8,295 nucleotides of DNA, taken from Treponema sp. (GTDB taxonomy: Bacteria > Spirochaetota > Spirochaetia > Treponematales > Treponemataceae). This document shows positions 5,908 to 8,295 of this stretch, one piece after another. The stretch covers positions 1 to 8,295 of the forward strand of contig JAILNT010000057.1 in assembly GCA_024691265.1 (NCBI GenBank), written 5' to 3'. The notes under the pieces are model-generated. The model was not told where the DNA came from, made no database searches, and saw only the letters and a list, made by a program, of their open reading frames with translations. The number at the start of each line of letters is the position of its first letter. Positions within the stretch are counted from its first letter, which is position 1. Made by a program: the position numbers and the translations under genes.

Positions 5908-8295
5908 ATGGATATAAGCACAAAGTTTTCAAAAGCTGTTATTAAACAGATCCGTGACGATATAGATGAAGCTGATGGAAATGAAGTTTTTTTTGCAGGA
6001 TTTGTTAATGAAGATAATTTGATTGTTTCTGTTATAGCTGCTGCAAGAGGTAATGAATATTCAGTTCCAGTTAATGTTAGTGAAAGTAGAAAATGCTCAG
6101 TTCTTATTCATAATCACCCTAGCGGCGTTTTGAAACCTTCGGATGCAGATATTGTTATTGCAGAAAATGCGGCTGCTGATGGTAAAGGTTTTTATATTAT
6201 AAATAATGATTGCTCTGATGTTTATATTGTTGTTGAGCCGGTAAAAGCATTTAAGAAAAAATTGCTTGATATAGATAAGGTTGCTTCTCACATTTCTTCC
6301 GGTGGTTCTCTTGATTTACAGAGTAAGGTTTTTGAAGAACGTCCTTCTCAAATAAATTTATTGAAAGCTGTTTGTGAAACTTTTAATGAAGATAAAATTG
6401 GTGTTTTTGAAGCTGGTACTGGAGTTGGAAAAAGTTATGCGTATTTGATACCTTCTATATATTGGTCAGTACAAAATCATGAGAAAGTTGTTATTTCAAC
6501 TGGCACAATAAATCTTCAACAGCAATTGATAGAGAAGGATATTCCTGCGGCTCAGAATATTGTAGGAAAAAAAATAAAAGCAGTTCTTTTGAAGGGAAGA
6601 AATAATTATATCTGTCTTAGGCGGCTTAATGATGCTTTGAATGATATGGAGCTGTTTGAAGATGATAATGATTCTTTAGAAAAAATTGAGAAGTGGTCAA
6701 AAAAAACTAAGAATGGAAGTCGCAGTGATTTAGCTTTTACTGTTGAAGAAACTCTTTGGAGTAGAATAAATTCTGAATCTGATGCCTGTATGGGACTTCG
6801 ATGTCCTTATCATGATAGATGTTTTGTTGTTAAGGTTAGAAAAGAAGCTGCAGATGCAAATATTCTTGTTGTTAATCATCATCTCTTGTTTGCAGATATA
6901 GAATCACGTTTAGGGGGTGTAAGTTTTGATGATACTGCTGTTTTGCCGCCTTATCACAGGGTTGTTTTTGATGAAGCTCATGGAATAGAAGATTCTGCTA
7001 CAAGTTTTTTTAGTCAACGGCTTATCAGATTTTATGTATTGAAACAGCTTAATTTGCTTTATAGAGTTAGAAAAGGTGGTAGTGCTGGATATCTTTTTAC
7101 TGTAATGGCTTTGTCGTCAAGAGAAGAGAGTAAAGATGAAATACCTTCCATGATTGAATCTATAAAAGATGCTTTTACTTCTCTTGAAAATGCAGCTTTG
7201 ACACTTATGGAAAAAGATTCTGCTTTAAGACTTTGTACTGAATCTGCTGAAAAATTTAACCTGATTTTTGATAATCTTTCAAATTTACGTATAAAGCTTT
7301 CTAAATTTATTAGTATTGTTCAACAAACAATAGATGCAATTTCTGAAGATGATATGGATATTCAATCTGTGTGGGAAACTAAAAATGTTTTACGCAGATT
7401 AGAAGAAAGTGCCAATATTGCAGGTGAATTTTCTGAATGGGAAAGTAGAGAAGATAGTGTATTTTGGCTACAAAAAGTAAGAGTTCTTCCTAAAAAGAAA
7501 GGTGATGCTATTACTTATTATGTTCAGTTCATAAAAACACCATTGAGTATAGCTTCTTTAATGAATGAGGGTGTATATGGTTGTCTTGATAGTATTGCCT
7601 GTGTTTCTGCTACATTAAAAATTAAAGATGATTTTTCTTTTTGGACAAAAAGAACTGGAATTAATCTTGTTGAAAAAGCTAAGGTTATTGAAGGTGAATA
7701 TGAATCTCCTTTTCCTTATGATACAAATGTTTTGTTTGCAATTCCTAGAGATGCACCTCTCCCTAATGACGAAAAGTTTCAGGAGTATGCAGAAGATGCT
7801 ATAGTAAAACTTGTTGATGCTGCTTGTGGTAAGACTTTAGTTCTTTTTACTTCTTATGATTCTTTAAAACATGCTTATTTTGCTGTTAGTAACATATTGA
7901 TTGATAAGGGAATAAATGTATTGAAGCAAGGCGATGATGATAGATTTCATTTGCTTGAAAGATTTAAAAAGGATACTGCAAGTGTGCTTTTTGCAACTGA
8001 TTCTTTTTGGGAAGGTGTAGATGTTCCTGGAGAATCACTTTCTCAAGTTATAATAATGAAGTTGCCTTTTAGTGTGCCTAATGATCCTGTTTTTGCAGCT
8101 CGTGCTGAAGTTGTTGATAAAAATGGAGGTTCATCATTTTTTGAATTAAGTGTACCTCAGGCTGTTATAAAGTTTCGTCAGGGCTTTGGTCGTCTTATGC
8201 GTAGAAGTGATGACAGGGGAGTTATTGTTGTTTTTGACAGGCGTATTGTTGAAAAACAATATGGAAAAACTTTTACTCAAAGCGTACCCGCTACA
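5908..8295 (+). CDS. dinG: JAB/MPN (RadC-like) domain fused to a DinG-family Fe-S DNA helicase, 3' end outside window
   Basis: The frame is open to the right edge (796 residues seen). The last residues (DRRIVEKQYGKTF) are typical of the DinG C-terminus, so little is missing. Residues about 10-125 form a JAB domain with a full JAMM signature: E26, H68-N-H70-PSG, S78 and D81. The HNHPSG form is that of RadC. The helicase follows: Q-motif RPSQ (145-148), Walker A GTGVGKS (170-176), DEAH (355-358), SATL (567-570), motif V around FWEGVDVPG (700-708) and motif VI QGFGRLMRR (758-766). Four cysteines, C236, C294, C299 and C305, fit the 4Fe-4S cluster of DinG/XPD; the last three have the x4, x5 spacing I recall for E. 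coli DinG. The known family role is 5'-3' unwinding of damaged or structured DNA, including R-loops. The JAB role is unknown. The start is firm: an in-frame TAA lies at 5896-5898 and there is no other ATG near. Confidence 0.93.
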   Translation, partial: MDISTKFSKAVIKQIRDDIDEADGNEVFFAGFVNEDNLIVSVIAAARGNEYSVPVNVSESRKCSVLIHNHPSGVLKPSDADIVIAENAAADGKGFYIINNDCSDVYIVVEPVKAFKKKLLDIDKVASHISSGGSLDLQSKVFEERPSQINLLKAVCETFNEDKIGVFEAGTGVGKSYAYLIPSIYWSVQNHEKVVISTGTINLQQQLIEKDIPAAQNIVGKKIKAVLLKGRNNYICLRRLNDALNDMELFEDDNDSLEKIEKWSKKTKNGSRSDLAFTVEETLWSRINSESDACMGLRCPYHDRCFVVKVRKEAADANILVVNHHLLFADIESRLGGVSFDDTAVLPPYHRVVFDEAHGIEDSATSFFSQRLIRFYVLKQLNLLYRVRKGGSAGYLFTVMALSSREESKDEIPSMIESIKDAFTSLENAALTLMEKDSALRLCTESAEKFNLIFDNLSNLRIKLSKFISIVQQTIDAISEDDMDIQSVWETKNVLRRLEESANIAGEFSEWESREDSVFWLQKVRVLPKKKGDAITYYVQFIKTPLSIASLMNEGVYGCLDSIACVSATLKIKDDFSFWTKRTGINLVEKAKVIEGEYESPFPYDTNVLFAIPRDAPLPNDEKFQEYAEDAIVKLVDAACGKTLVLFTSYDSLKHAYFAVSNILIDKGINVLKQGDDDRFHLLERFKKDTASVLFATDSFWEGVDVPGESLSQVIIMKLPFSVPNDPVFAARAEVVDKNGGSSFFELSVPQAVIKFRQGFGRLMRRSDDRGVIVVFDRRIVEKQYGKTFTQSVPAT

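Noticed and set aside
6097..6291. 64-codon - strand frame in the JAB domain region
   Set aside because: It overlaps the JAMM-coding stretch of the + strand gene and shows only antisense composition.

Overview
The window is AT-rich bacterial DNA that reads as a spirochaete chromosome, most likely a Treponema. The basis is the gene order fliF-fliG-fliH-fliI-fliJ, the long coiled-coil FliH and the low GC. The species cannot be named from this stretch. A gut or rumen lineage is a guess from the polysaccharide-esterase-like gene and is not proven.

Positions 1-4879 (+ strand) are the distal part of a flagellar operon: the 3' end of fliF (MS-ring), fliG (rotor/switch, by position the FliG2-type copy of spirochaetes), fliH (stator of the export ATPase), fliI (export ATPase) and fliJ (its central stalk). 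The genes follow with gaps of 3, 18, about 56 and 18 nt, and the run is closed by a clear intrinsic terminator at 4899-4939. Together they encode the base on which the C-ring is built and the cytoplasmic ATPase complex that feeds flagellar subunits to the export gate. The operon promoter lies outside the window.

Positions 4954-5838 (- strand) hold an exported alpha/beta hydrolase of the acetyl-xylan/feruloyl esterase-like group, convergent with the flagellar operon.

Positions 5839-5907 are a 69-nt divergent intergenic region. It holds two near-consensus sigma70-type promoters whose -35 hexamers overlap on opposite strands. Each predicted start of transcription falls only a few nucleotides before the ATG, and neither gene has a Shine-Dalgarno sequence, so both mRNAs may be leaderless.

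From 5908 to the right edge (+ strand, open at the edge) runs a DinG/XPD-type iron-sulphur helicase. It carries an N-terminal RadC-like JAB/MPN domain with an intact JAMM metal-binding signature. This fusion of a putative metallo-hydrolase with a DNA helicase, together with its shared leaderless divergent promoter, is the least ordinary part of the window. No tRNA, rRNA, CRISPR array or insertion sequence was seen.
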